A stretch of 64,000 nt of DNA, taken from Planctomycetota bacterium (GTDB taxonomy: Bacteria > Planctomycetota > UBA1135 > UBA2386). Shown one piece after another: positions 25,100-33,128 of this stretch. The notes below the pieces were generated by a model, which did no database searches, was not told where the DNA came from, and saw only the letters and a program-made list of their open reading frames with translations. The translations under genes and the position numbers were made by a program. Numbering within the stretch: the stretch's first letter is position 1; every line of letters begins with the position of its first letter. Location of the stretch: positions 2,542,001-2,606,000 of the forward strand of contig JADJWQ010000001.1 in assembly GCA_016716265.1 (NCBI GenBank), given 5' to 3'.

Positions 25100-26626
25100 A
25101 TGCTCGCCCGTCTCCTCGCCCTGCTCGTGCTGCTCGGCCTACCGGCCCGGCTCAGCGCGACGTGGTCCATCATCCTCGTCAACACGCGCACCGGCGAGAT
25201 CGCCGTCGGCTGTGCGACTTGCATCACCAGCTTCGACCTCGTGGTCGGCGTGCCGGTGATCGTGGTCGGCAGGGGTGCCGGCTGCGCCCAGAGCTTCGTC
25301 GACACGACCGGCCAGAACCGCCTGCTGATCCGCGACCAGCTGCGTCTCGGAACGCCGCTCGCGCAGATCCTGCAGCTGCTCGCTGCACAGGACCCCGGCC
25401 ACCAGACCCGCCAGTACGGCATGGTCGACGTGACCGGCGACGCGCTCGGCTTCACCGGCGCACAGGCCGGCGCGTGGGCGGGCGACCGCATCGGTCAGGT
25501 CGGCGACATCGTCTACGCCGTGCAGGGCAACGTGCTGACCGGCTCGGCCGTGCTCGCGGCCGCCGAGCTCGCGCTGTTCACGACGCCGGGCGACATGGGT
25601 CAGAAGCTGATGGCCGCGATGGAGGCCGCCGCGTCGTTCGGCGGCGACGGTCGCTGCTCGTGCTCGAACGGGAACCCGACCGGTTGCGGCGTGCCGCCCG
25701 CGGGTTTCACGAAGTCGGCGCACATCGGGTTCATGATCGTCTCCCGCCCTGGCGACACCGACGGCACCGTCTGCACGGCGAACGCGGGCTGCGCGACCGG
25801 CCGCTACTACATGCGGCTCAACGTCGCGTTCCAGACGGTCGCGGCCCCCGACCCGGTCGTGCAGCTCCGCGGGCTGTTCGACGCGTGGCGGCTCACGCAG
25901 CGCGGCCGACCGGACCACTACGCATCGTCGTTCGAGATCCCGTCGGGCACGCTGCCGGTCGACGGCACGTCGACGGTCGTCGCGCGCGTCACGTTGCGCG
26001 ATCTCGACGGCGTGCCGCTGGGGAGCGGCGGCGCGACCGTCACGGTCGCGAACGACCCGACCGCGACGGCTACCGTCGGCATCGGTGCGATCGTCGACAA
26101 CGGCGATGGGACCTACGACGTGCCGCTGACCGCCGGCACGACGCCGGGCCGCGCGCGCCTCCTCGTGACCGTCGACGACGGCACGGGCCCCCGCCAGCTG
26201 GTGCCGGCGACCGAGGTGCGCTGCGTGTCGGACGTGCTGTGGCGCAGCAGGGCACAGCTGTCGGCGGGCACCGGGGGTCGCGTCGACTTCGCGATCCAGC
26301 CGGGCGCTGCGTTCGGCGCGGGCAAGCCGTTCTTCCTGCTCGCGTCGGCGTCGGGGACGAATCCCGGCCTGTTCATCCCGCCGTTCTACCGGCTGCCGCT
26401 GAACCCCGATCCGCTGTTCAACGCGACGGTGGTCGGCGCGTTCCGCGGTGTGATCCCGGAGCTGGCCGGCATGGTGCCGGCGACCGGCTTCACGCGCACG
26501 TCGCTCGACTTCCCGGCCGGCATCTACGGCATCCCGACCGGCACGGACGTCGCGTTCGCGTACGTGCTCGGGCTGCCGACGATCAGCTACACGAGCAATG
26601 CCGTGCTCGTGCGGATCGTTCCCTGA
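25100..26626 (+). CDS. secreted DUF1028 protein with Ig-like and C-terminal modules
   Basis: 508 residues with signal peptide (MLARLLALLVLLGLPARLSA). Residues about 20-250 are a DUF1028 domain, an Ntn-hydrolase-like fold: TWSIILVNTRTGEIAVGCAT at its mature N-terminus, then GQNRLLIRDQL, VYAVQGNVLTG and MEAAASFGGDGRCSC. The usual DUF1028 start is the same TxS/xIV pattern, so processing may expose the catalytic residue. Residues 270-375 look like an invasin/filamin-type Ig domain (TVDGTSTVVARVTLRDLDG, VDNGDGTYDVPLTAGTTPG). The final 130 residues resemble the C-terminal module of other secreted proteins here. Catalytic activity of DUF1028 is not proven. Confidence 0.88.
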   Translation: MLARLLALLVLLGLPARLSATWSIILVNTRTGEIAVGCATCITSFDLVVGVPVIVVGRGAGCAQSFVDTTGQNRLLIRDQLRLGTPLAQILQLLAAQDPGHQTRQYGMVDVTGDALGFTGAQAGAWAGDRIGQVGDIVYAVQGNVLTGSAVLAAAELALFTTPGDMGQKLMAAMEAAASFGGDGRCSCSNGNPTGCGVPPAGFTKSAHIGFMIVSRPGDTDGTVCTANAGCATGRYYMRLNVAFQTVAAPDPVVQLRGLFDAWRLTQRGRPDHYASSFEIPSGTLPVDGTSTVVARVTLRDLDGVPLGSGGATVTVANDPTATATVGIGAIVDNGDGTYDVPLTAGTTPGRARLLVTVDDGTGPRQLVPATEVRCVSDVLWRSRAQLSAGTGGRVDFAIQPGAAFGAGKPFFLLASASGTNPGLFIPPFYRLPLNPDPLFNATVVGAFRGVIPELAGMVPATGFTRTSLDFPAGIYGIPTGTDVAFAYVLGLPTISYTSNAVLVRIVP

Positions 26627-26709
26627 CGCTTTACGGCCGTCGGCCGCCCGCGCAGACTGGGCGCGCGCGAACGGAATCAGCGCGCGCCGGGCGGCCACCA
26701 GCGACCGCC

Positions 26710-27549
26710 ATGCGGCGGGAGCGGACCTTGAACCACGACCTCGATCCCTGGGATCAAGCGGCGGCCTTCGACGCGGACTACCTGCACTTCTACGAGCCGC
26801 TGCTGCCCGCCGAGCTCAACGCCCGCGAAGCCGAGCTGATCTGCGAACTCGCGGCGCTCGGGCCGGGACGGCGCGTGCTCGATGCCGGCTGCGGCCACGG
26901 GCGGATCGCGCTGGAGCTCGCCCGGCTCGGCTGCGACGTCGTCGGCATCGACCGCTCCGCGGTGTTCGTCGAGCGCGCGCGCCACGACGCCGCGGCGAGC
27001 GGCCTCGGCGGGCTGCACTTCGAGGTCGGTGATCTGCGCGCGCTCGAAGCGGAGCGCGAGTTCGACGCGGTCGTCCACTGGTTCACGTCGTTCGGCTACC
27101 AGGACGATCCGAGCGACCGCGCGCTGCTCGCCCGGTTCCTGCGCGCGCTGCTCCCGGGTGGCCGACTCGTGCTGGAGACGGCGAACCTGTTCCAGGAGGC
27201 GCTCGATCCGTCCGGCACCGGGGTCAAGCGCGTCGACCGCGACCTGATGGTCGACGAGAAGCACTTCGACGCGGTGACCGGCCACCTGCACGTGCACCGC
27301 ACCATCGCGCGCGACGGCCGCGCACCTCGCGAGCTCGACTTCCGCGTGCGCCTGTTCAGCGTGCCCGAGCTCGCGGGCTGGCTCCGCGACGCCGGCTTCG
27401 AGGACGTCGCGGCGCACGACGGCACCGGCGCACCGTTCGAGCTCGACAGCGATCGGCTCGTCCTCGTCGCGCACCGACCCCGATCGGCGGCCGCGGATCG
27501 GACCGACGCGTTCCCGCCAGCCCCCGGCTCCGCCCTCTCCGATGACTGA
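26710..27549 (+). CDS. class I SAM-dependent methyltransferase
   Basis: 279 residues. The SAM-binding motif I is RRVLDAGCGHGRIALEL, followed by the acidic VVGIDRSAVFVERAR and motif region FEVGDLRALEAEREFDAVVHWFTSFGY. The Rossmann methyltransferase core fills residues 20-150. The C-terminal half has an antiparallel sheet as in methyltransferases of the Methyltransf_25/11 type. The start at 26710 is chosen over in-frame alternatives because the conserved YLHFYEPLLP region follows soon after. The stop overlaps the start of the aminotransferase gene by 8 bp, so both are translated from one message. The methyl acceptor is unknown. Confidence 0.88.
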   Translation: MRRERTLNHDLDPWDQAAAFDADYLHFYEPLLPAELNAREAELICELAALGPGRRVLDAGCGHGRIALELARLGCDVVGIDRSAVFVERARHDAAASGLGGLHFEVGDLRALEAEREFDAVVHWFTSFGYQDDPSDRALLARFLRALLPGGRLVLETANLFQEALDPSGTGVKRVDRDLMVDEKHFDAVTGHLHVHRTIARDGRAPRELDFRVRLFSVPELAGWLRDAGFEDVAAHDGTGAPFELDSDRLVLVAHRPRSAAADRTDAFPPAPGSALSDD

Positions 27550-28732
27550 CTCCGTCCGGCTGCGTGCACTCTGGGGTCTCGATCCCGAGATCACCTTCCT
27601 CAATCACGGCTCGTTCGGCGCGACTCCGATCGCGGTCCTGCAGGAGCAGGACCGCTTGCGACGCGAGCTCGAACGCGAGCCGGTGCGCTTCCTGCACCGC
27701 GAGCTCGAAGAGCGGTTCGACGCGGCGCGCGCGGAGATCGCCGCGTTCGTGGGCGCCGATCCGGACGACCTCGCGTTCGTCAACAATGCCACGGCCGGCG
27801 TCAACACGGTGCTGCGCTCGCTCCGCTTCGAGCCCGGCGACGAGATCGTCGTCAACGACCAGGAGTACAATGCGACGCGTAATGCCGTCGACTTCGTCGC
27901 GGCGCGCGCCGGCGCGCGCGTCGTCGAGGTGCACCTGCCGTTCCCCATCGCGGGTCCGGAGCCGATCGTCGCGGCGGTGCTGGACGCGGTCGGACCGCGC
28001 ACGAAGCTGGTCGTCATCGATCACATCACGAGCCAGACCGGCATGATCCTGCCCGTCGACGCGCTGGTGCCGGCGCTCGCCGCACGCGGTGTCGACGCGC
28101 TCGTCGACGGCGCACACGCACCGGGGCAGATCGATCTCGACCTCGGCGCGCTCGGCGCCGCCTACTACACGGCGAACTGTCACAAGTGGCTGTGCACGCC
28201 GAAGGGCTCGGCGATCCTGCACGTGCGCCGCGACCGGCAGGCGGCGATCCGACCGCTCGCGATCGGCCATGGCGCGAACAGCCCGCGCACCGACCGCTCG
28301 CGATTCCGACTCGAGTTCGATCAGCCCGGCACGATCGATCCGACCCCGTGGCTCACCGTGCCCTTCGCGCTCCGCTACCTGGCCGAAGTCGTCGACGGCG
28401 GCTGGCCGGCGATCCGCCGCCACAACCACGACCTCGTCGTCGCAGGCCGCCGCGTGTGCCTCGCCGCGCTCGGTGCCGAGCCGCCGTGCCCGGAATCGAT
28501 GATCGGCTCGCTCGCGTCGATGCCACTGCCCGACGCGGCACCGCGCAGCGGTCCGCAGCCCTGCCTCGACCCGGTGCACGTCGCGCTGTTCGACGAGCAC
28601 CGCATCGAGGTGCCGGTGATGACGTGGCCGCGCCCGCCACACAAGCTGCTGCGCATTTCCGCGCAGGTCTACAACACGCTCGACGACTACCGCCGGCTCG
28701 CCGACGTGCTGCCGCAGGTGCTCCGCGCCTGA
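27542..28732 (+). CDS. class V aminotransferase-fold PLP enzyme (isopenicillin-N-epimerase-like)
   Basis: 396 residues. The start FLNHGSFGATP is typical of the isopenicillin N epimerase/cysteine desulfurase-like group. PLP-contacting segments follow: FVNNATAGVNTVL, DHITSQTGMILPV, VDGAHAPGQIDLDL (Asp that pairs with the PLP nitrogen) and the Schiff-base lysine in NCHKWLCTPKG at K215. The C-terminal small domain ends with LRISAQVYNTLDDYRRLADVL. Such enzymes act as epimerases, lyases or desulfurases; the sequence does not say which. It overlaps the upstream methyltransferase gene, suggesting a joint small-molecule pathway. Confidence 0.91.
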   Translation: MTDSVRLRALWGLDPEITFLNHGSFGATPIAVLQEQDRLRRELEREPVRFLHRELEERFDAARAEIAAFVGADPDDLAFVNNATAGVNTVLRSLRFEPGDEIVVNDQEYNATRNAVDFVAARAGARVVEVHLPFPIAGPEPIVAAVLDAVGPRTKLVVIDHITSQTGMILPVDALVPALAARGVDALVDGAHAPGQIDLDLGALGAAYYTANCHKWLCTPKGSAILHVRRDRQAAIRPLAIGHGANSPRTDRSRFRLEFDQPGTIDPTPWLTVPFALRYLAEVVDGGWPAIRRHNHDLVVAGRRVCLAALGAEPPCPESMIGSLASMPLPDAAPRSGPQPCLDPVHVALFDEHRIEVPVMTWPRPPHKLLRISAQVYNTLDDYRRLADVLPQVLRA

Positions 28733-28781
28733 GCGTCGCGCGCCGGGGGCTCGCCGACGCGCCCTCGCAGGGGCCGTCGCC

Positions 28782-29825
28782 TCACTGGTGGTGGAACAGC
28801 GACACGACGCCGCGGCGACGGCTGACGGAACCGGTCGTCGCGGTCGCGTTGCCGGCGGCATAGACGACGGTCATGTGCGGCTCGATGCCGGGTCGGATGT
28901 CGATCCCGTTGCTCGCGACGAAGCCGAGCGGATTGGCGAACAGGTCGTAGACCAGGACCTGGGCGTAGATGTGCACACCGACGAACAGCGGCTCCTCGAC
29001 GACGGGGAAGCTGAGGCTCGCGGTGCCCGACGTCGTGCCGCGGGCACCGAGGATGACGTTCGGGAACACGTAGGCCGTGCACCCGGGCGCCCCGAACGGC
29101 GTCAGGTCGACGGGCGTCGTCGGCGTCAACGCCATGTTGAACCAGATCTGGCTGTTGGCCGGGGCCCGCGACAGCGACATCGAGACATTGCCGCCGATGT
29201 ACGACGACGTCGAACCGGACAGCAGCGGCACCGACCCCGCGGAGCTCTGGCAGCCCGTGCCCAGCGTGGTGACGTCGGTCGCGTAGGACGCGCGATCGAT
29301 GTAGTAGTTGAACGCGAGGTTCGCGTTCGAGTTGGCCAGCACGCGGTACTCGACGACCAGGTTCTCGTCGGCGACCGTGTAGGGCGTGTCGAGGGTGATG
29401 AAGAACTCCTGCGGGGTCGTGGTGCCGGTCAGATCCGGCAGCTGCACGATGCTGGGGCCGAACACGCGGGTCGTAGGCGTGCCGTTCGAGTAGTTGTTGG
29501 CGAAGTTCGAGCCCGCGGTCAGCATGCCGAGGTCGGTACCGCCCATCCAGATCTCGAGCTGTAGGGCATAGCCGGTCGACGTGCGGGACTCGTCCTGACG
29601 GAAGCCGACCTCGACGATGCGATTGCCGACCGGGATGGCCAGATCCCACTTCTCGTAGATCATCTGGACACGGCTGATGCCGTACGTGAGCGGCAGGTTG
29701 CGCTCGTAGGTGGAGCCGCTGCGACTGGCGTGGTCGGAGGGGAAGCAGGCGAGCTGCTGGGCCCCGGCTCCCGCTGCCGCCAGGCCGGCGACGACCAGCG
29801 GCAAGGTCAACTGACGGAGACTCAT
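28782..29825 (-). CDS. secreted protein of unknown function with C-terminal beta module
   Basis: 347 residues. The ATG at 29825 has AGGAG 8 nt upstream and begins a signal peptide (MSLRQLTLPLVVAGLAAAGAGAQ). The mature protein is Ser/Thr/Asn-rich and predicted to be all beta. The first half carries two lone cysteines and a jelly-roll-like pattern (QMIYEKWDLAIPVGNRIVEV, ALQLEIWMGGTDLG). The second half resembles the C-terminal module seen in the ELWxxDGT and beta-helix proteins (ASLSFPVVEEPLFVGVHIYA, VLVYDLFANPLGFVASNGI). It is probably an exported surface or appendage protein. It diverges from the ABC-2 exporter genes. Confidence 0.78.
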   Translation of the reverse strand: MSLRQLTLPLVVAGLAAAGAGAQQLACFPSDHASRSGSTYERNLPLTYGISRVQMIYEKWDLAIPVGNRIVEVGFRQDESRTSTGYALQLEIWMGGTDLGMLTAGSNFANNYSNGTPTTRVFGPSIVQLPDLTGTTTPQEFFITLDTPYTVADENLVVEYRVLANSNANLAFNYYIDRASYATDVTTLGTGCQSSAGSVPLLSGSTSSYIGGNVSMSLSRAPANSQIWFNMALTPTTPVDLTPFGAPGCTAYVFPNVILGARGTTSGTASLSFPVVEEPLFVGVHIYAQVLVYDLFANPLGFVASNGIDIRPGIEPHMTVVYAAGNATATTGSVSRRRGVVSLFHHQ

Positions 29826-29916
29826 TGGGGGGGCTCCTGAGGAGGTGGAGGAAGTGCCCCGGGCGCACCCGAGACATCCTGGAGAGCGAGCGGCGCGCAC
29901 CGCGGGCACCGGATTT

Positions 29917-29931
29917 CCGATGGAAGATCGG
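29917..29931. promoter_or_regulatory. candidate operator palindrome in the divergent gap
   Basis: CCGAT and ATCGG are separated by 5 bp (CCGATGGAAGATCGG) in the 259-bp gap between the secreted-protein gene and the ABC exporter genes. A second GGAAGAT lies 14 bp after the first. Such a site could bind a dimeric regulator, but no specific protein can be linked to it. Confidence 0.22.
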
Positions 29932-30064
29932 CAGCGGAAGATGACCGGCGCGAGCGGCCGCCCCGGCGCGGACTCGCTGCACTGCAACGACCGGCGACGG
30001 CTCCACGCCGGCGCTCCTGGGCGTGTCCCGCCGCACGCCGCTGCAGCGCGCCGTGGCGACCTGC

Positions 30065-30070
30065 TACCGT
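30065..30070 (+). promoter_or_regulatory. candidate -10 element (TACCGT) of the ABC-2 exporter operon
   Basis: TACCGT lies 14 nt before the ATG of the ATPase gene. It matches the TANNNT pattern seen before other lead genes in the window. No -35 box is evident. Confidence 0.28.
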
Positions 30071-30084
30071 GCCCGTCGAGGACG

Positions 30085-30999
30085 ATGCTGAGGATCCGTG
30101 GACTGACGAAGCGCTTCGGCGACCTGCTCGCCGTCGCCGACCTCGATCTCGACGTCGCCCGCGGCGAGTGCTTCGGGCTGCTGGGCCCGAACGGCGCCGG
30201 CAAGACGACCACCCTCGCCTGCGCGATCGGCACGCTGCAGCCCGACGGCGGCGAGATCTCGCTGTGCGGCAAGGGACCACCGGCCGACCGCGCCGCACGG
30301 CGGTCACTCGGCGTCGCCCCTCAGTCGCTCGCGATCTACACCGAGCTGACCGGCGCGGAGAACGTGCGCTTCTTCGGCTCGCTGCAGGGCCTGCGAGGCC
30401 GGACTCTCAGGGCCGCCGCGATGCGCGCGCTCGCGGTGGTCGGGCTCGAAGATCGTGCGAAGGCGCGCGCCGGCACCTACTCGGGCGGCATGCAGCGACG
30501 ACTCAACCTCGCCTGTGCATTGGTGCACGACCCCGAGCTGCTGCTGCTCGACGAGCCCACCGCGGGCGTCGACCCACAATCGCGCGCGCACCTGCTCGAC
30601 ACCGTGCGCGCGCTGCAGGCCGGTGGCACGACGATCGTCTACACGACGCACTACATGGAGGAGGCCGAGAAGCTCTGCGATCGCGTCGCCATCGTCGATC
30701 ACGGCCGCCTGCTCGCCGTCGGTCCGACGCGCGAGCTGGTCCGCACCCACGGCGGACACGCGTGGCTCGAGCTCGACGTCGACGCGGCGGCCGCCGACGC
30801 CGCACGGGCCGCGCTCGGCATCCCGCCCGGGACGCCGGCCGACCGCGCCGAGCCGCTGCGCGTGCCGACCCCCGATCCGGGACGCGCGCTGATCGCGTTG
30901 CGCGACGCCGGCGTCGCGTTCCGCGCGGCACACGTGCGACAGCCGGACCTCGAGACCGTCTTCCTGCGGCTGACGGGCCGGGAGCTGCGCGACCGATGA
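30085..30999 (+). CDS. ABC-2 type exporter, ATP-binding subunit
   Basis: 304 residues from the ATG at 30085. All ATPase motifs are present: Walker A LLGPNGAGKTT, Q-loop GVAPQSLAIYTELT, signature YSGGMQRRLNLA, Walker B LLLLDEPTAGVDP and the switch histidine in YTTHYMEEAEKLCD. The last 80 residues form the regulatory tail seen in drug and lipid exporters of the DrrA/CcmA/NodI type (VFLRLTGRELRD). It would energise export by the membrane subunit encoded next, whose start overlaps its stop as ATGA. The cargo is unknown; the TetR gene downstream suggests drug or glycolipid efflux. Confidence 0.94.
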   Translation: MLRIRGLTKRFGDLLAVADLDLDVARGECFGLLGPNGAGKTTTLACAIGTLQPDGGEISLCGKGPPADRAARRSLGVAPQSLAIYTELTGAENVRFFGSLQGLRGRTLRAAAMRALAVVGLEDRAKARAGTYSGGMQRRLNLACALVHDPELLLLDEPTAGVDPQSRAHLLDTVRALQAGGTTIVYTTHYMEEAEKLCDRVAIVDHGRLLAVGPTRELVRTHGGHAWLELDVDAAAADAARAALGIPPGTPADRAEPLRVPTPDPGRALIALRDAGVAFRAAHVRQPDLETVFLRLTGRELRDR

Positions 31000-32255
31000 G
31001 CGCCCTCTGGTCGATCGCCGGCAAGGACCTGCTGCTGCTGTGGCGCGATCGTGCCGCGCTGTTCTGGCTGCTCGGTCTGCCGCTCCTGTTCGCGACGTTC
31101 TTCGGCGCGGTGTTCCCCGGTGGCGGGGGTGGCGGCCGGGCGATGTCCGTCGTCCTCGTCGACGACGCGGCGAACGACGGCTCGCGTGCCTTCGTGCGCC
31201 GCCTCGAGACCAGTGCGGCGCTGCGGCTCGCCGCCGGCACACTGCAGCAGGCGCGCGCCGCCGTGCGCGACGGCGACGCGACCGCCTACCTGCACGTCGT
31301 CCGGATGCCCGACGACGGTCTCGGCATGTTCGGTGGCACGCGGCCGGAGCTCGAGCTCGGGCTCGACCCGTCGCGCAGGGCCGAGGCCGGCGTGCTGCAG
31401 GGGCTGGTCATGGAGGCGCTGTTCGGTGGCTTCCGCGAGGTGTTCGCCGACCGCGACCGGGGCCGGGAGGCGGCCGCGGTGGCGCTCGAGTCGGTGCGCG
31501 CCGCGGACGAGCTGCCCGCGGTCCAGCGCCTCGTGCTGACGACGTTCCTCGAATCGCTCGACCGCTTCCTCGCCGGCGTCGAGATGCCGGCGGGCGACGC
31601 AGCCGGCCCGTTCGAACCGCGCCTCGCGATCGTCGACGTCGCGCGCACGACGAACCGCCCCTTCACCCCGTTCGAGATCTCGTTCCCGCAGGCGATCGTC
31701 TGGGGCCTGATGGGCACCGCTGCCGGGCTCGCGCTGACGCTCGTCCGCGAGCGGCGCGAGGGCACGATGGTCCGTCTGCTCGCCGCCCCGGTCGGGCGGG
31801 CGACGCTGCTCGGCGGCAAGCTCGCCGCGAGCTTCGTCGCCAGCTGCGCGGTGGTCGCCGTGCTCGTCGCGGTCGGCGCGCTGGTGTTCGGCGTGCGCGT
31901 GCCCGCCCCGCTGGCGCTGCTCGCCGCCGCGCTGTGCTCCGCGCTCGCGTTCGCGGGCCTGATGCTGCTGCTCAGCACGCTGGGCGACACCGAGCAGGCG
32001 GTGGCTGGCGGGTCCTGGGGCGTGCTGCTCGTGTGCGCGATGCTCGGCGGCGGCATGGTGCCGCAGTTCGTGATGCCCGACTGGATGCTGGCGGCCGGCG
32101 CCGTGAGCCCGGTGCGCTGGGCGATCGCAGCGCTCGAGGGCGCGACCTGGCGCGGCGTCGGCGCCGGGCGCCTGCTGACGTCGTGCGCGGTGCTCGTCGG
32201 CATGGGAGCGGCGACCGCAGCCGTGGGCTGCGCGCGGCTGCGGCGGCGCGTCTGA
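30996..32255 (+). CDS. ABC-2 type exporter, membrane subunit
   Basis: 419 residues. An N-terminal membrane segment (ALFWLLGLPLLFATFFGAVF) is followed by a large extracytoplasmic domain (about 45-225) with the VVLVDDAAND opening common in ABC-2 permeases. Five C-terminal membrane helices come next, containing the family signature VRERREGTMVRLLAAPVGR and ending AVSPVRWAIAALEG. The arrangement matches ABC-2 permeases of the YhgE/drug-efflux kind, with a homodimer forming the pore. It is coupled to the ATPase gene by ATGA overlap. The TetR gene starts 66 bp downstream. Confidence 0.92.
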   Translation: MSALWSIAGKDLLLLWRDRAALFWLLGLPLLFATFFGAVFPGGGGGGRAMSVVLVDDAANDGSRAFVRRLETSAALRLAAGTLQQARAAVRDGDATAYLHVVRMPDDGLGMFGGTRPELELGLDPSRRAEAGVLQGLVMEALFGGFREVFADRDRGREAAAVALESVRAADELPAVQRLVLTTFLESLDRFLAGVEMPAGDAAGPFEPRLAIVDVARTTNRPFTPFEISFPQAIVWGLMGTAAGLALTLVRERREGTMVRLLAAPVGRATLLGGKLAASFVASCAVVAVLVAVGALVFGVRVPAPLALLAAALCSALAFAGLMLLLSTLGDTEQAVAGGSWGVLLVCAMLGGGMVPQFVMPDWMLAAGAVSPVRWAIAALEGATWRGVGAGRLLTSCAVLVGMGAATAAVGCARLRRRV

Positions 32256-32321
32256 CGCCGGCGCGACCGGCCACCGGTTGCAGTCGCCCACGTTCCGGGC
32301 CCACAATGCCCGGCGCCCTCG

Positions 32322-32990
32322 ATGTCGACCAGCGACCACACCTCGATCCCAGCGCCGCCGACCAAGACTCGCATCCTCGACGCCGCGGAGCGGCTGTTCG
32401 CCTCGAACGGCTTCCGCGCGACCTCGCTGCGCGAGCTGACGAGTGCCGCCGAGGTGAACCTCGCGGCCGTCCACTACCACTTCGGGTCCAAGGAGGGGCT
32501 GATCCGCGCGGTGTTCGCGCGGCGCCTCGACCCGATCAACCGCGAGCGACTCGAGCGCCTCGACACGCTGGAGCTGGCGCGGCGGCCCGGCGAGCCACCG
32601 GTGCCCCTCGCCGGGTTGATCGAGGCCTTCGTCGCGCCCGCGCTCGAGCTGCTCGGCCATCCCGATGGCCAGGCCTTCCCGCGGCTGCTCGGACGGCTGC
32701 ACTCCGACCCGGACCGCGACAAGGTGCGCGAACTCCTGTTCGAGCAGTTCGACGAGCTGCGCCGCCGCTTCATGCCTGCGTTCGCCGCCGCAGCCCCGCA
32801 CCTCGACTACACCGAGATCTGCTGGCGCCTGCACTTCGTGGTCGGCGCGATGGCGCACGTGATGACCTGCGGCGACGACCTGGTGTGGGTGTCGGACGGG
32901 CGCATCCAGAATCCGACCGGTCGAGAAGCGATCGGCCGGCTGGTCGCGTTCGGCGCTGCCGGCATGCTCGCCGCGCCGCCGGTGCGCTGA
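32322..32990 (+). CDS. TetR-family transcriptional regulator
   Basis: 222 residues. The N-terminal helix-turn-helix is canonical: KTRILDAAERLFASNGFRATSLRELTSAA, then VNLAAVHYHFGSKEGLIRAVF. The C-terminal ligand-binding region (DDLVWVSDGRIQNPTGREAI) resembles regulators that sit beside efflux pumps. It lies between the ABC-2 exporter and the RND pump, all on the plus strand. An imperfect palindrome 81 bp after its stop, next to the RND operon, is the best candidate operator. Repression of the pump until a toxic ligand binds is the usual mechanism and is inferred here. Confidence 0.92.
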   Translation: MSTSDHTSIPAPPTKTRILDAAERLFASNGFRATSLRELTSAAEVNLAAVHYHFGSKEGLIRAVFARRLDPINRERLERLDTLELARRPGEPPVPLAGLIEAFVAPALELLGHPDGQAFPRLLGRLHSDPDRDKVRELLFEQFDELRRRFMPAFAAAAPHLDYTEICWRLHFVVGAMAHVMTCGDDLVWVSDGRIQNPTGREAIGRLVAFGAAGMLAAPPVR

Positions 32991-33070
32991 CCGGGCTCGC
33001 CGCGGGGCGGGCCGCCGCTCCGGGCGTCCGGGTGCCGGGGCCGGGTGGCCGCCGGGCGCGGAAAAGCACC

Positions 33071-33084
33071 CGAACAACTGTTTG
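33071..33084. promoter_or_regulatory. candidate TetR operator overlapping the RND-operon promoter region
   Basis: CGAACAACTGTTTG is an imperfect palindrome (AACA/TGTT half sites) in an unusually AT-rich 35-bp patch just before the efflux operon. A TTGAAA hexamer at 33082-33087 overlaps it and could serve as a -35 box, though no good -10 follows. Similar ACA/TGT palindromes bind TetR proteins that control pumps. The regulator gene is immediately upstream. Confidence 0.4.
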
Positions 33085-33128
33085 AAACTTGCGTTGGGCC
33101 AGGCTCGTTGCGCCCGGCTGCCTGCCGC

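Noticed and set aside
29845..30084. N-terminal extension of the ABC ATPase
   Set aside because: The family begins with MLRIRGLTKRFG at 30085; the extra 80 residues are low-complexity and lie in the divergent promoter region.
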